A stretch of DNA of 64,000 nt from Alteromonas aestuariivivens (GTDB taxonomy: Bacteria; Pseudomonadota; Gammaproteobacteria; Enterobacterales; Alteromonadaceae): contig NZ_QRHA01000003.1 in assembly GCF_003367475.1 (NCBI RefSeq), forward strand, positions 248,001-312,000, written 5' to 3'. Of this stretch, positions 54,274 through 63,000 are shown piece after piece. The position numbers and the translations under genes are program-made. The notes under the pieces were generated by a model. That model searched no databases, was not told the origin of the DNA, and was given only the letters and a program-made list of their open reading frames with translations. Numbering within the stretch: position 1 is the stretch's first letter; each line of letters starts with the position of its first letter.

Positions 54274-56673
54274 ATGACACACTCAACATTCACCAAAAGC
54301 CCGCTTGCCCGCGCGGTAACACTGGGCCTGATGGTTTTACTGCCAGGTCAGGCGTTGGCGCAAGAGGCTGAGAGCAAAGCAGCTCAGGAAGGCGCCATCG
54401 AGAAAATTGAAGTAACCGGCTCTTTGGGCAGCTTGCCAGGTCAGGATGTTGAGGCTGTATTCGGCTTTGGCAAATCCATTCTGGAAACTCCACGTTCGGC
54501 ATCTACCATCTCCGATCTTCAGATGGAACGTTTTAACGTATCCGACATCGATGAACTGGTTGCATTTGCCCCCGGTACGTTTACGCAGTCTTTCTTCGGT
54601 GTTGCAGGCTCCTTGGATGTGCGGGGAACGCCGGGTGAAGTTTACTTCCGGGGCGTAAGACGACTGGACAACCCGGGCAACTACCCCACACCAATTGGTG
54701 CATCCAGCAGCGTAGATATCGTTCGTGGCCCGGCATCACCAATTTATGGTCCGGCCAAAATTGGTGGCTACCTGAACTTCAATCCTAAGTCAGCCAAAGT
54801 TGGCCGCGGTGCCTATATTGAAGAGCCAACAGGCGCAATGTCTTACACCACCGGCTCCTGGGACAAAAATATTGTCTCCGCCGAAGTAGGTGGCCCTGGC
54901 AAAGTAACAGGCAAAGACTTCGGTTACTACATCTACGCAGAAGTAGAAAATTCTGATTCTTACTACAGAAACAGTAAAACTGACCAGTCAGTAGTACAAG
55001 CCGCTTTTGATATGGAGTTAACTGACAGTCTGAGTATTGAATTTGGTGGTATGTACCATAAATACGATGGTAACCAAAACGCTGGATGGAACCGCCTGAC
55101 CCAAGACCTTATCGACCACGGCACCTACATTACCGGTGACGCCAAGCCTCTTGATGCTAATGGTGACGGCAGCATTGATCACTTTGAATATTTTGCTGGT
55201 GGTTTGTTTGTAGGCGGTATCGATGCACAGACTGAAGACGGTTCAAGCTTCGGTGACTCTCTGGCACTGGTCAATGTCGGAACAACTAAGCTTGGGCGTG
55301 ACCAAACTCTTATTGCAGCTGACGACGTATTGGCTAACGAAGTAACTACTCTTTACTTTGACACTATTTATTACTCAGACAGTGGCTGGGAAGTCAAAAA
55401 CCAGCTGTTTTATGAAAGCTACGAGAACCTCAATGAAAATGCCTATGGCTTCTCTCAGTTCCATGATGCTTTTGTAGTAGAAGACAAAATTGTTGTTGCT
55501 ACCGAGTTTGAAACCGACAGCTTGTATGCTCAGTTCCAAATTTCACCTTCCGTTCGCTATACGGATTTTGAAAGTGGTGATGACTTTATCAATGAATACT
55601 TTGACCGTAGAGATTTGACCGGTCCATCAACTGCACTTGACAGACGTTTGTTGGCAACTCGAGCAGGCTGGGGTTACTCCAACTATGATAAGGGCAACTA
55701 CCTCAACCTGGGCTTGGCGGCCATGACCGACCTGACCTGGGAATCAGGGCTGAGTCTGGTACTGGGTGTGCGTTATGATTCCGTTGACGTTGAAAGTACA
55801 ACACCCGGCGGCATAACTCTGTTTGACGGTGACGAAGACATCACTGCAGAAGACAAAGAAGATGGAATTTCCTGGAATGCCAGTATTTCCTACAAAACTC
55901 CATTTGGCTTAATCCCTTACATTACAGCCGCTGAGCAGGTTACCATTGTAGCTGGCCAGGGTGCCAACATCGATGTTGAAAATATCCCTGGCGGATACTT
56001 TGATACGTCAGAGTTGTTCGAATACGGTGTCAAAGGTTCATTTCTGGATGACAGCCTGTACTTTGCGTTATCCATTTACGAGCAAGAACGTACTGACATC
56101 AACGCTCAGTCCAGCGTAACAAACAATACCACCAACAACGAAGGTACCGAGTTTGAACTGCGTTGGGTTGTGAATGAGCAATTAGTCCTTACAGCAGTTT
56201 ACACCAATATCGAAGTAACCAACCTGACTGTGCTTGATGGCGGCGGTTTCCAATTCGGCTTCTTCGGTGCAGAGGACTTCCCGAACATCGACGATCCCTC
56301 AATCTTTTTTGGTGGAACGCCTAACGGTAACACTGCCTATGCGAACACAGGGGCTGTTAAAGCAGGTATTCCAGAAAACACCTACGGTCTGACCGCAACC
56401 TATGACTTCCAGAACGGTTACGCCGCTAGCGTCAGTGTCATCGACGTAGATGAAGTTGCTTCAGGTTTCTCAGGTGCGGTAACGTTACCTTCTTATACTT
56501 TGGTGAACGCTGGTTTGTCATACCAGACCGAATCCTGGGGTGTAAACTTGACGGTTAAAAACCTGACGAATGAAGAGTATTTCCGCTCTAATTTCCCAGA
56601 TTTGTTTGGAACCGCAATCGTACTTCCTGAGTTGCCTCGTCACTGGAATGCGAAATTTAACTACAAATTCTAA
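54274..56673 (+). CDS. TonB-dependent outer membrane receptor, probable purine/nucleoside uptake
   Basis: 799 residues from ATG 54274, preceded by GAGGAAGAAC. Signal peptide ends GQALA-QEA. A TonB-box-like segment (EKIEVTGS), plug domain (ETPRSASTISDLQMERF, VRGTPGEVYFRGVRRLDNPG, VDIVRGPASPIYGPA) and a 22-strand barrel ending in aromatic KFNYKF. It resembles the siderophore-receptor subfamily (FecA/FhuE-like), but no siderophore genes are nearby. Genes on both sides handle nucleosides, so a purine compound is the likely ligand (inference). Regulation: RutR-like dyad plus sigma-54-like promoter. Confidence 0.85.
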   Translation: MTHSTFTKSPLARAVTLGLMVLLPGQALAQEAESKAAQEGAIEKIEVTGSLGSLPGQDVEAVFGFGKSILETPRSASTISDLQMERFNVSDIDELVAFAPGTFTQSFFGVAGSLDVRGTPGEVYFRGVRRLDNPGNYPTPIGASSSVDIVRGPASPIYGPAKIGGYLNFNPKSAKVGRGAYIEEPTGAMSYTTGSWDKNIVSAEVGGPGKVTGKDFGYYIYAEVENSDSYYRNSKTDQSVVQAAFDMELTDSLSIEFGGMYHKYDGNQNAGWNRLTQDLIDHGTYITGDAKPLDANGDGSIDHFEYFAGGLFVGGIDAQTEDGSSFGDSLALVNVGTTKLGRDQTLIAADDVLANEVTTLYFDTIYYSDSGWEVKNQLFYESYENLNENAYGFSQFHDAFVVEDKIVVATEFETDSLYAQFQISPSVRYTDFESGDDFINEYFDRRDLTGPSTALDRRLLATRAGWGYSNYDKGNYLNLGLAAMTDLTWESGLSLVLGVRYDSVDVESTTPGGITLFDGDEDITAEDKEDGISWNASISYKTPFGLIPYITAAEQVTIVAGQGANIDVENIPGGYFDTSELFEYGVKGSFLDDSLYFALSIYEQERTDINAQSSVTNNTTNNEGTEFELRWVVNEQLVLTAVYTNIEVTNLTVLDGGGFQFGFFGAEDFPNIDDPSIFFGGTPNGNTAYANTGAVKAGIPENTYGLTATYDFQNGYAASVSVIDVDEVASGFSGAVTLPSYTLVNAGLSYQTESWGVNLTVKNLTNEEYFRSNFPDLFGTAIVLPELPRHWNAKFNYKF

Positions 56674-56695
56674 CCAAATTTTGCTGTAACATTGC

Positions 56696-56733
56696 AACGG
56701 CATAAACCGTCATGGTTTATGCCGTTTTGTTTT
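56696..56733 (+). terminator. Terminator/attenuator between receptor and NUP gene
   Basis: A 13-bp perfect stem AACGGCATAAACC / GGTTTATGCCGTT with loop GTCAT is followed by TTGTTTT, 22 nt after the receptor stop. The NUP gene starts 19 nt later with no room for a strong promoter, so partial readthrough would set a high receptor-to-NUP ratio. Confidence 0.85.
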
Positions 56734-56751
56734 ATTAATGGAGTATTCATC

Positions 56752-57861
56752 ATGCCAAGATTCGTGCCTTTGTGGGCGCTGCTGACTCTCTGCGTCAGCC
56801 TGCTATCCGGTTGCCAGAGCGACCAGTCAACATCCGCAGCCCATTCCCCTGCCCCGCTAAAAGTGAAAGCTGTGGTCGTCACCATGTTTGAAATAGGTGA
56901 AGATACCGGCGACAAAGCCGGTGAATTTCAGATGTGGAAAGAGCGCTACGGGCTGGATACGGTATATCCGTTCCCACAATCCTTCCACGACATCCACGTG
57001 AATGAAGAAAAAGGCGTACTCGCTATTGTCACCGGCATGGGCATTGCCCGCGCCACTGCGGCAATCATGGCGCTGGGGCTGGATCCAAGATTCGACTTGA
57101 CCGAAGCCTACTGGCTGGTCGCTGGCATTGCCGGTATTGACCCTGCCGACGGTACCATTGGCTCTGCCGTGTGGGCCGACTACCTGATCGACGGTGACCT
57201 GGCCCATCAGATTGACGGGCGCGAAATTCCTGAAGACTGGTCAACCGGTTATTTCCCGCTATTTGCTAATGAACCCTATCAACAACCGGAAGATGGCAGT
57301 GCGCCGCAGGCACATAATGGTGAAATGTACCAGTTGAATGCCAATTTGGTTAACTGGGCCTATCAGCTCACTGAGTCACTAACCCTTATGGACACACACG
57401 GTATGGAGGCGCTGCGCAGCCGCTACACCGCGCATCCGAAAGCCATGCAAACCCCAATTGTGATGAAGGGCGCGCAAATGGCCTCTTCAACGTTCTGGCA
57501 TGGTGAACTGTTCAATCAGTGGGCCAACGACTGGACCAAATACTGGACCAACGGTAATGGCAACTTCATGACATCCGGTATGGAAGACACCGGCAGTTAT
57601 CAGGCTATGATTTACCTGGATCGCGCCGGTAAGGTCGACAAGCAGCGTTTTCTTGTCTTGCGCACGGCGAGTAATTTCACCATGCAGCCTCCTGGCCTGA
57701 CTGCAGCTGAAAACCTCAAGATGGAAAGCTCTGGTGAAGGCTATGCGGGCATGGTCCCGTCACTGGAAGCAGCTTATCTGGTTGGCAGCACCGTTGTCGA
57801 CGAACTGGTAAACAACTGGGCTAAATATCAGACTCAGTTACCCCTGCCTGCTGCGGAATAA
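56752..57861 (+). CDS. NUP-family purine nucleoside lipoprotein
   Basis: 369 residues from ATG 56752, chosen for the lipoprotein signal peptide MPRFVPLWALLTLCVSLLSGC and ribosome site GGAG. An earlier frame start overlaps the terminator. The mature part matches the NUP family (purine nucleoside permease): KVKAVVVTMFEIGEDTGDKAGEFQMWKERYGLD, ATAAIMALGLDPRFDLTEAYWLVAGIAGIDP. Despite the name these proteins have a nucleoside-phosphorylase-like fold and no membrane helices, so a periplasmic binding or nucleoside-cleaving role is more likely. It would act between the receptor and the inner membrane. Confidence 0.8.
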   Translation: MPRFVPLWALLTLCVSLLSGCQSDQSTSAAHSPAPLKVKAVVVTMFEIGEDTGDKAGEFQMWKERYGLDTVYPFPQSFHDIHVNEEKGVLAIVTGMGIARATAAIMALGLDPRFDLTEAYWLVAGIAGIDPADGTIGSAVWADYLIDGDLAHQIDGREIPEDWSTGYFPLFANEPYQQPEDGSAPQAHNGEMYQLNANLVNWAYQLTESLTLMDTHGMEALRSRYTAHPKAMQTPIVMKGAQMASSTFWHGELFNQWANDWTKYWTNGNGNFMTSGMEDTGSYQAMIYLDRAGKVDKQRFLVLRTASNFTMQPPGLTAAENLKMESSGEGYAGMVPSLEAAYLVGSTVVDELVNNWAKYQTQLPLPAAE

Positions 57862-57908
57862 GGTTTTTTGGGGCAGGCTTGAGCCTGCTCCCCTGTTACC
57901 CCTGCACA

Positions 57909-58901
57909 TCAGGGCGTGAGCGTGTTAATCCACTTCTGTTTAATTGAATCATCCAGAAAACTGGCTTTAAAGCTGTTGATGGCCAATTGGCGCAACTGCA
58001 CTTCTGTCATATCCAAAGCATCACAAAGAGCCTGATAATTGGCATTTAACTGACCACCAAAATACGCAGGGTCATCTGAGTTTACCGTTACCAGCAGCCC
58101 CTCCTCCAACAACCGAAGAATATTGTGCTGCTGCATCGCACTGATAACCCGAAGTTTGAGATTACTCAATGGGCAAACCGTCAGCGGGAGCTGACGCATC
58201 TTGATGTAAGCCATTAATTCGGTGTCTTCCTCACAGCGCACCCCATGGTCGATTCGATCAACCCCTAACAGCTTGATGGCCTGCCAGATGTACTCAGGTG
58301 GCCCCTCTTCACCGGCGTGAGCAACACACTTAAACCCCAGCTCCCGCGCCCTGGCGAACACACGCTCAAATTTTGATGGCGGGTTTCCCACTTCGGAACT
58401 GTCAAGACCGACAGCGGTTATGTGTGCATAGTAAGGCTTTGCAAACTCCAGGGTATCCATGGCCTCTTCTTCGCTCAGGTGGCGCAGGAAGCTCATGATC
58501 AGCATTGCACTCATGCCCCACTGTGATTCGGCATCCTTAATGGCGCGCAAAAAACCGGGCATAAATACCTCAAAGCCCACGCCCCGCTCGGTGTGCGTTT
58601 GAGGGTCAAACATAATTTCTGCATGCACAATATTCTGTTCACGGCAGCGGCACAGGTAACGCCACATCAACTGATAAAAATCCTCCTCATCCCTGAGTAC
58701 ACTAGCCCCCTGGTAGTAAATATCCAGAAAGCTCTGCAAGTCTTCAAACTGATACGCCGCCCTGATTTCCTCTACACTCTGGTACGGTAAGGAAACCTGA
58801 TGTTTGCTGGCCAGTTGCCATAAAAGTTCAGGCTCCAGGCTGCCTTCAATGTGCAAATGCAATTCGGCTTTAGGTAATTGACTGATTGTCTCTGTATTCA
58901 T
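57909..58901 (-). CDS. Adenine deaminase (Add-like, PA0148 type)
   Basis: 330 residues, cytosolic. Metal-binding [21 protein letters not shown] (the signature separating adenine deaminases from adenosine deaminases), [41 protein letters not shown], and [11 protein letters not shown]. It closely follows Pseudomonas PA0148, an experimentally known adenine deaminase, by recall. It converts adenine to hypoxanthine and ammonia. It is transcribed leftward, divergent from the permease, and converges on the NUP gene. Confidence 0.9.
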   Translation of the reverse strand: MNTETISQLPKAELHLHIEGSLEPELLWQLASKHQVSLPYQSVEEIRAAYQFEDLQSFLDIYYQGASVLRDEEDFYQLMWRYLCRCREQNIVHAEIMFDPQTHTERGVGFEVFMPGFLRAIKDAESQWGMSAMLIMSFLRHLSEEEAMDTLEFAKPYYAHITAVGLDSSEVGNPPSKFERVFARARELGFKCVAHAGEEGPPEYIWQAIKLLGVDRIDHGVRCEEDTELMAYIKMRQLPLTVCPLSNLKLRVISAMQQHNILRLLEEGLLVTVNSDDPAYFGGQLNANYQALCDALDMTEVQLRQLAINSFKASFLDDSIKQKWINTLTP

Positions 58902-58930
58902 TCAAACCTCTCTTGGGCTACCCCTTAGCA

Positions 58931-58971
58931 CCAATCTAATGCACGCTCACAATTTCGGTGCAAAAGATTGG
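58931..58971 (-). promoter_or_regulatory. Imperfect dyad upstream of adenine deaminase
   Basis: Arms CCAATCTAATGCAC (58931-58944) and GTGCAAAAGATTGG (58958-58971) match in 12 of 14 bases around a 13-nt centre, 30 bp before the start codon. It could be an operator or a 5'-leader hairpin. It does not match the RutR-like consensus. Confidence 0.5.
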
Positions 58972-59145
58972 CAAAACTATGATAGCCTTAAACAAAATGT
59001 CATCGACAATGGCCCCAACCAAGGGGAAAGCTGCAAATTTTAGGCATGCGGAGCAACAATTTGCCTGATTAATGAGCACTGAAACCCGGTTCGATGACCG
59101 CTAAAGCAGTAATAACACAAATCAGGCCCGTTGCGCACCCGAAAG

Positions 59146-59161
59146 CTGACTATGTGGTCAG
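59146..59161 (+). promoter_or_regulatory. RutR-like operator site 3, overlapping a sigma-54-like element
   Basis: CTGACTA-TG-TGGTCAG matches the RutR 7-2-7 pattern in 11 of 14 arm bases, 53 bp before the permease gene. The right arm continues as TGGTCAGGTAATTGC (59155-59169), which has GG and GC 10 nt apart as in sigma-54 promoters. Also 245 bp upstream of the divergent adenine deaminase gene, so it may control both. Confidence 0.65.
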
Positions 59162-59214
59162 GTAATTGCTTTATGCAGGATGACAATAATAAATCCCATC
59201 AATTGAGAGCAACC

Positions 59215-60549
59215 ATGTCTTCAAACGCACTAATTGAACGAATATTCAAACTTCAGGAACACGGAACAACCATTAAGACTGAAGTGATAGCCGGCCTGAC
59301 TACCTTTGCCGCCATGTCTTACATTCTGGTGGTCAACCCCAGCATTCTAGGCCTCAGCGGAATGCCGGTTGAAGGGCTTATCACAGTGACGGCGCTTGCG
59401 GCCTGCCTTGGCACGCTGCTGATGGCTGCCCTGACCAATTACCCCATTGCCATGGCACCAGGGATGGGGCTTAACGCCTTCTTTGCCTTCACAATCTGTA
59501 TGACACGGGAAATGCCATGGGAAGCGGCCTTGGGCATCGTTTTCTGGAATGGCATTCTGTTTCTGATGCTGACACTGACTGGCATTCGAACCAAAATTGC
59601 CGAGGCAATTCCGGCGGAACTTAAAATCGGTGTTCAGTGCGGTATTGGATTGTTCATCGCGTTCATCGGTTTAAAGAATGCCGGCCTTATCGTGGACCAT
59701 CCCGCCACGTTTGTAACCATTGGTGATCTGTCTCACCCTCCCGTATTACTTGCTCTGGCTGGTATTATTCTGACTGTGATCATGGTAATGAAGCGGGTGA
59801 CTGGCGCCATTCTGGTGTCTATTGTGGTACTCACGCTGATTGGGTATTTCATCCCCACAGAATCCGGATTCCTGACGGCTCACCCCGATGCCGTTGTAGG
59901 TATGCCTGACAGCATTTCCGATACATTTTTGGCTATGGACATCTGGTACCCCATCGATAACTTTTCACAAACCTGGGACCTGATATTTGCCCTGATGTTT
60001 GTCAACATGTTCGATACCATTGGTACCCTGATTGGGGTATCGCGCAACGCCAATCTGCTGGATGAAAACGGCCGCCTGCCCAAAATTGGCAGCGCCATGA
60101 CCGCCGATGCTTCGGCCAGCGTAGTGGGTGCGGCGTTGGGTACCTCGCCTGTCACCAGTTACGTTGAATCTGCAGCGGGCGTATCTGCAGGTGGCCGCAC
60201 TGGCCTCACCGCAGTAGTTGTTGCCCTGTGTTTCGTCGGCGCTTTGTTCCTGACCCCGTTGATGAAAGTCATACCACTGATGGCAACAACCCCGGCGCTG
60301 ATAATGGTGGGTATTCTGATGATGGAATCCATCCGCCAACTTGATTTTGACGATTTAGGCGCACTGGCCACCACATTCGTCGCCCTGATTGCCATGCCGC
60401 TGACCTTCAGTATCAGTGAGGGCATCGCGCTGGGATTCATCACCTACACCGCTGTTATGGTCGGTTCCGGCCGGTTCCGCCAGGTTAGCCTGATTACCTA
60501 TATGCTGGCTGCCCTGTTCGTACTCCGGTACCTGTTTGATTTGAAATAG
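59215..60549 (+). CDS. AzgA-type NCS2 purine permease
   Basis: 444 residues from ATG 59215, preceded by TGAGAG; an upstream frame to 59131 would include the operator. About 12-14 membrane segments with AzgA hallmarks: GLTTFAAMSYILVVNP, NYPIAMAPGMGLNAFFAF, FVNMFDTIGTLIGVSRNANLLDENGRLPKIGSAMTADA and the GTSPVTSYVESAAGVSAGGRTGLTA motif. Such permeases import adenine, guanine or hypoxanthine with protons. Adjacent adenine deaminase suggests adenine or hypoxanthine. Confidence 0.9.
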   Translation: MSSNALIERIFKLQEHGTTIKTEVIAGLTTFAAMSYILVVNPSILGLSGMPVEGLITVTALAACLGTLLMAALTNYPIAMAPGMGLNAFFAFTICMTREMPWEAALGIVFWNGILFLMLTLTGIRTKIAEAIPAELKIGVQCGIGLFIAFIGLKNAGLIVDHPATFVTIGDLSHPPVLLALAGIILTVIMVMKRVTGAILVSIVVLTLIGYFIPTESGFLTAHPDAVVGMPDSISDTFLAMDIWYPIDNFSQTWDLIFALMFVNMFDTIGTLIGVSRNANLLDENGRLPKIGSAMTADASASVVGAALGTSPVTSYVESAAGVSAGGRTGLTAVVVALCFVGALFLTPLMKVIPLMATTPALIMVGILMMESIRQLDFDDLGALATTFVALIAMPLTFSISEGIALGFITYTAVMVGSGRFRQVSLITYMLAALFVLRYLFDLK

Positions 60550-60575
60550 GCTCAATTCCTGTCGAGCCATATGGC

Positions 60576-60842
60576 TAGGGAGTGTTTATCTTTGTGCATT
60601 GTTTATGCAGTCAGTCATTATTGCGCCAGACAATCACAAATGAGTGAGGTTTAGCGGGCCTAAATGAACGAATTTGTGGGCAGTATGGCGCAATAATGGC
60701 CACTGCCCAACGGGTTGAAGCTAAAATGACCGATAACCGCGTTGTCGCTGACTTATTGGATTGCCAAACTGCGTCACCGACGCCTTGTTCTCAGCCATTT
60801 TAGTTTCCAACATAAATAATGAACAAAGATAAACACTCCCTA
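60576..60842 (-). mobile_element. MITE-like element, copy B
   Basis: About 267 bp with TA flanks and terminal inverted repeats: left GGGAGTGTTTATCTTTGTGC, right GAACAAAGATAAACACTCCC. Nearly identical in reverse complement to copy A (2648-2927) but lacking ~13 central bases. The two copies lie 58 kb apart in opposite orientation. No coding capacity. It lies directly after the permease gene and abuts a second TIR element. Confidence 0.85.
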
Positions 60843-61047
60843 GGGCCTGTTGATCTTTACTGTTCAAAATTTGTTCTCTCTGAGTGGTTTCAGGGCAAGG
60901 CGAGAGTCATGAAGCTTAGTCAGCTAAGTAAATGGCGAGCAACGCAGCCATGGAAGCACTCAGAGTGAACCCGAAGGGCAGCGTTTGTCGCGCTTTTGTG
61001 CAAGGCAACTCGTTGCAAAATTGAACACCAAAGATCAACAGGCCCTA
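60841..61047. mobile_element. Second, unrelated MITE-like element sharing a TA with copy B
   Basis: 207 bp bounded by TAGGGCCTGTTGATCTTT and its exact complement AAAGATCAACAGGCCCTA. The left TA is also the right TA of copy B, so the two elements share a target dinucleotide. The internal sequence differs from copy B. No gene. This is the only copy I saw in the window. Confidence 0.8.
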
Positions 61048-61303
61048 GAATCCCGCGGGAGTTTCGCCCCCGCAAAGAAATATTGTTTTTCTTGTCTGTC
61101 AAAAGGTTAGCTGAATAACCAAAAAATTAACGCAAATTTTACATTCAGACAGCTTGAGTAACCTGCCAGTCCATTGCTAAATTTAATTCAGCCTGTTCAA
61201 GGCCATCAGCGATCATTGTTCCTCTTGCATTCTTTGTCCGCGTATTTGATAGGGCTGCCCTTGCACCGGCATAAAAACCAAATCATAACAAGGAAGCTTT
61301 TCC
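61048..61303. other. Intergenic region after the MITE pair
   Basis: About 250 bp with no supported gene: a short GC-rich dyad near 61062-61075 (CCCGCGGG), then AT-rich sequence leading to the hypothetical gene. AAGGAAGC before 61304 is its ribosome site. Confidence 0.3.
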
Positions 61304-61732
61304 ATGATAGTTCAATTTTTCGACCCCCTGGACAATCTGTCTTTTGAAATGCCTTTGGTCGCCATCAATGACCGTTTATGCAGTAAACTGAGAAGAAATT
61401 TTTATTTTGGTGGCTACTGTAAAATTGATACCGAAACCGTTAACTCGGTAGAACGATTACAAACATTACGGGAACAGCACAAGCAACCGAAACCGGAATC
61501 CAAAGCTTCACCGCACCAGCTCAGTGTGCAGGAACAGGCCAATATTCTGGCCGCGTTATCGGTAATGCAGGAAATTCTGTTGAGCGGCGATTTGCCGAAA
61601 TTCAGCCGAATGCACGCCATTTCATCGATTGATGTGCTCTCGCCGGCAAAATGTCAGGCGCTGATAAGCCGGTTGGCAAGAAGCCACCTTTCACTCACCC
61701 CTCAACCCGAAACCGCGCTCGAACAGGCCTGA
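61304..61732 (+). CDS. Hypothetical protein, 142 residues
   Basis: A good ribosome site (AACAAGGAAGC) 8 nt upstream supports the start. No signal peptide or membrane segment. The N-terminal ~60 residues look globular (FDPLDNLSFEMPLVAINDRLCSKL), then a Gln/Lys/Pro-rich hinge and a helical C-terminal part (LSVQEQANILAALSVMQEILL). I recognise no family. It lies just right of two mobile-like elements and is transcribed toward the DUF3862 gene. Confidence 0.6.
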   Translation: MIVQFFDPLDNLSFEMPLVAINDRLCSKLRRNFYFGGYCKIDTETVNSVERLQTLREQHKQPKPESKASPHQLSVQEQANILAALSVMQEILLSGDLPKFSRMHAISSIDVLSPAKCQALISRLARSHLSLTPQPETALEQA

Positions 61733-61776
61733 AAAAGGCACTGGCAAACAGCCGGTCACCCAGACCGGCCCTAGAA

Positions 61777-62034
61777 TTATTTAAGCCCATCATTTGAGAA
61801 TGTCATGGCTTTATCGGCCATAAACAGAACCTTGATGTGCCTGCCATCATCGCTTCCCCAAATACAGCTTGTTGAACCCAGTGTTTCTGAGCAGTTGTCC
61901 GGCTTACCAATGATGGTTTCAACCTGCTGCTGTGACATGCCCATCTCCAGCTTGTCGTAATTCTCTTTATTCAGCTTTGAACAACCGGCCAGCGCCACAG
62001 CCAGGGCTACCAGGCCCAGTACTTTTAGTTTCAT
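61777..62034 (-). CDS. Small DUF3862-like lipoprotein
   Basis: 85 residues. Lipobox signal peptide MKLKVLGLVALAVALAGC, then a SmpA/OmlA-like fold region: NYDKLEMGMSQQQVETIIGKPDNC is the typical G-M-x-x-x-x-V-x-x-x-x-G-x-P pattern of DUF3862 and BamE-like proteins. Probably a periplasmic outer-membrane-anchored protein of unknown role. It lies downstream of puuE on the same strand, 42 nt away. Confidence 0.8.
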   Translation of the reverse strand: MKLKVLGLVALAVALAGCSKLNKENYDKLEMGMSQQQVETIIGKPDNCSETLGSTSCIWGSDDGRHIKVLFMADKAMTFSNDGLK

Positions 62035-62076
62035 TGTTGATTATCCTTTGTTTGCGATTTGCTTCAGGCAGTAAGT

Positions 62077-63000
62077 CTATTTCTGATACGGATGATGCTC
62101 AAGCCAGTGACGGGCGATGTTTTCCCGGGTTGCCAGCCAAACCTGCTCATGCCCTTGTACATACTCAATAAAGCGCTGCAGTGCAGCCAGCCTTGCCGGT
62201 CTGCCAACGATTCTGCAGTGCAATCCTATAGAGAGCATTTTAGGGGCATAGGTTCCCTCCTCATACAAAACATCGAACGCATCTTTCAGATACTGAAAAA
62301 ATTGCTCACCACTGTTAAACCCCTGAGGAGTCGCAAAGCGCATGTCGTTAGTATCCAGAGTATAGGGCACCATTAGCAGCGGCCGGGCGTAATGGGTGTC
62401 ATAATAGGGCAAATCGTCAGCGTATGAGTCAGCGCAGTAAACAATGTCATCGCGCTCTGCCAGCAGTTCCAGCGTGTGGGGGCTGGTACGACCGGTGTAC
62501 CAGCCGGCAGGTTTACTGCCGGTCAGAGCTTCATGCAATTGTATCGATTCATCAATCATCTTGCGTTCGGTTTCGCGATCCATATCCTGAAAATGGATCC
62601 AGCGTAACGCGTGACTGGCAATTTCCCAGTTGGCTTCTTGCATGGCCGCCAGCGCTTGGGGATTACGTTGCAGGGCCATGGTCACACCAAACACGGTGAC
62701 AGGAATATCATACTTTGTCAGCAACCGGTGCAGGCGCCAGAACCCCACACGACTGCCATACTCGTACAGCGACTCCATACTCATATGGCGATCGGCAAAG
62801 GGTTGCGCCCCGACGATCTCAGAGAGAAAAATTTCCGAATGGCTGTCACCATGCAGTACACAATTTTCCCCCCCTTCCTCATAGTTCAGAACAAACTGAA
62901 CTGCAATTCTGGCGTCATTCGGCCATTTTGGATGCGGGGGCTGGGCTCCGTATCCAACCAGATCACGAGGGTAAGAGGCGTTGCACGTTTTTTCAGACAT
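62077..63000 (-). CDS. puuE: Allantoinase PuuE (polysaccharide-deacetylase fold)
   Basis: 307 residues from ATG 63000, which overlaps the stop of the upstream regulator. NodB-like allantoinase, not the classical metallo-dependent AllB. Signatures: YPRDLVGYGAQPPHPKWP near the start, NYEEGGENCVLHGD, SLYEYGSRVGFWRL, the WEIASHALRWI His motif, SKPAGWYTGRTSPHT and LSIGLHCRIVGRPAR. It converts allantoin to allantoate, feeding the operon at 45918-52372. Cotranscribed with the RutR-like gene. Confidence 0.92.
   Translation of the reverse strand: MSEKTCNASYPRDLVGYGAQPPHPKWPNDARIAVQFVLNYEEGGENCVLHGDSHSEIFLSEIVGAQPFADRHMSMESLYEYGSRVGFWRLHRLLTKYDIPVTVFGVTMALQRNPQALAAMQEANWEIASHALRWIHFQDMDRETERKMIDESIQLHEALTGSKPAGWYTGRTSPHTLELLAERDDIVYCADSYADDLPYYDTHYARPLLMVPYTLDTNDMRFATPQGFNSGEQFFQYLKDAFDVLYEEGTYAPKMLSIGLHCRIVGRPARLAALQRFIEYVQGHEQVWLATRENIARHWLEHHPYQK

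Noticed and set aside
57869-57893. Hairpin between NUP and adenine deaminase as a terminator
   Set aside because: GGGGCAGGCT/AGCCTGCTCCCC pairs but has no T-run downstream on either strand.
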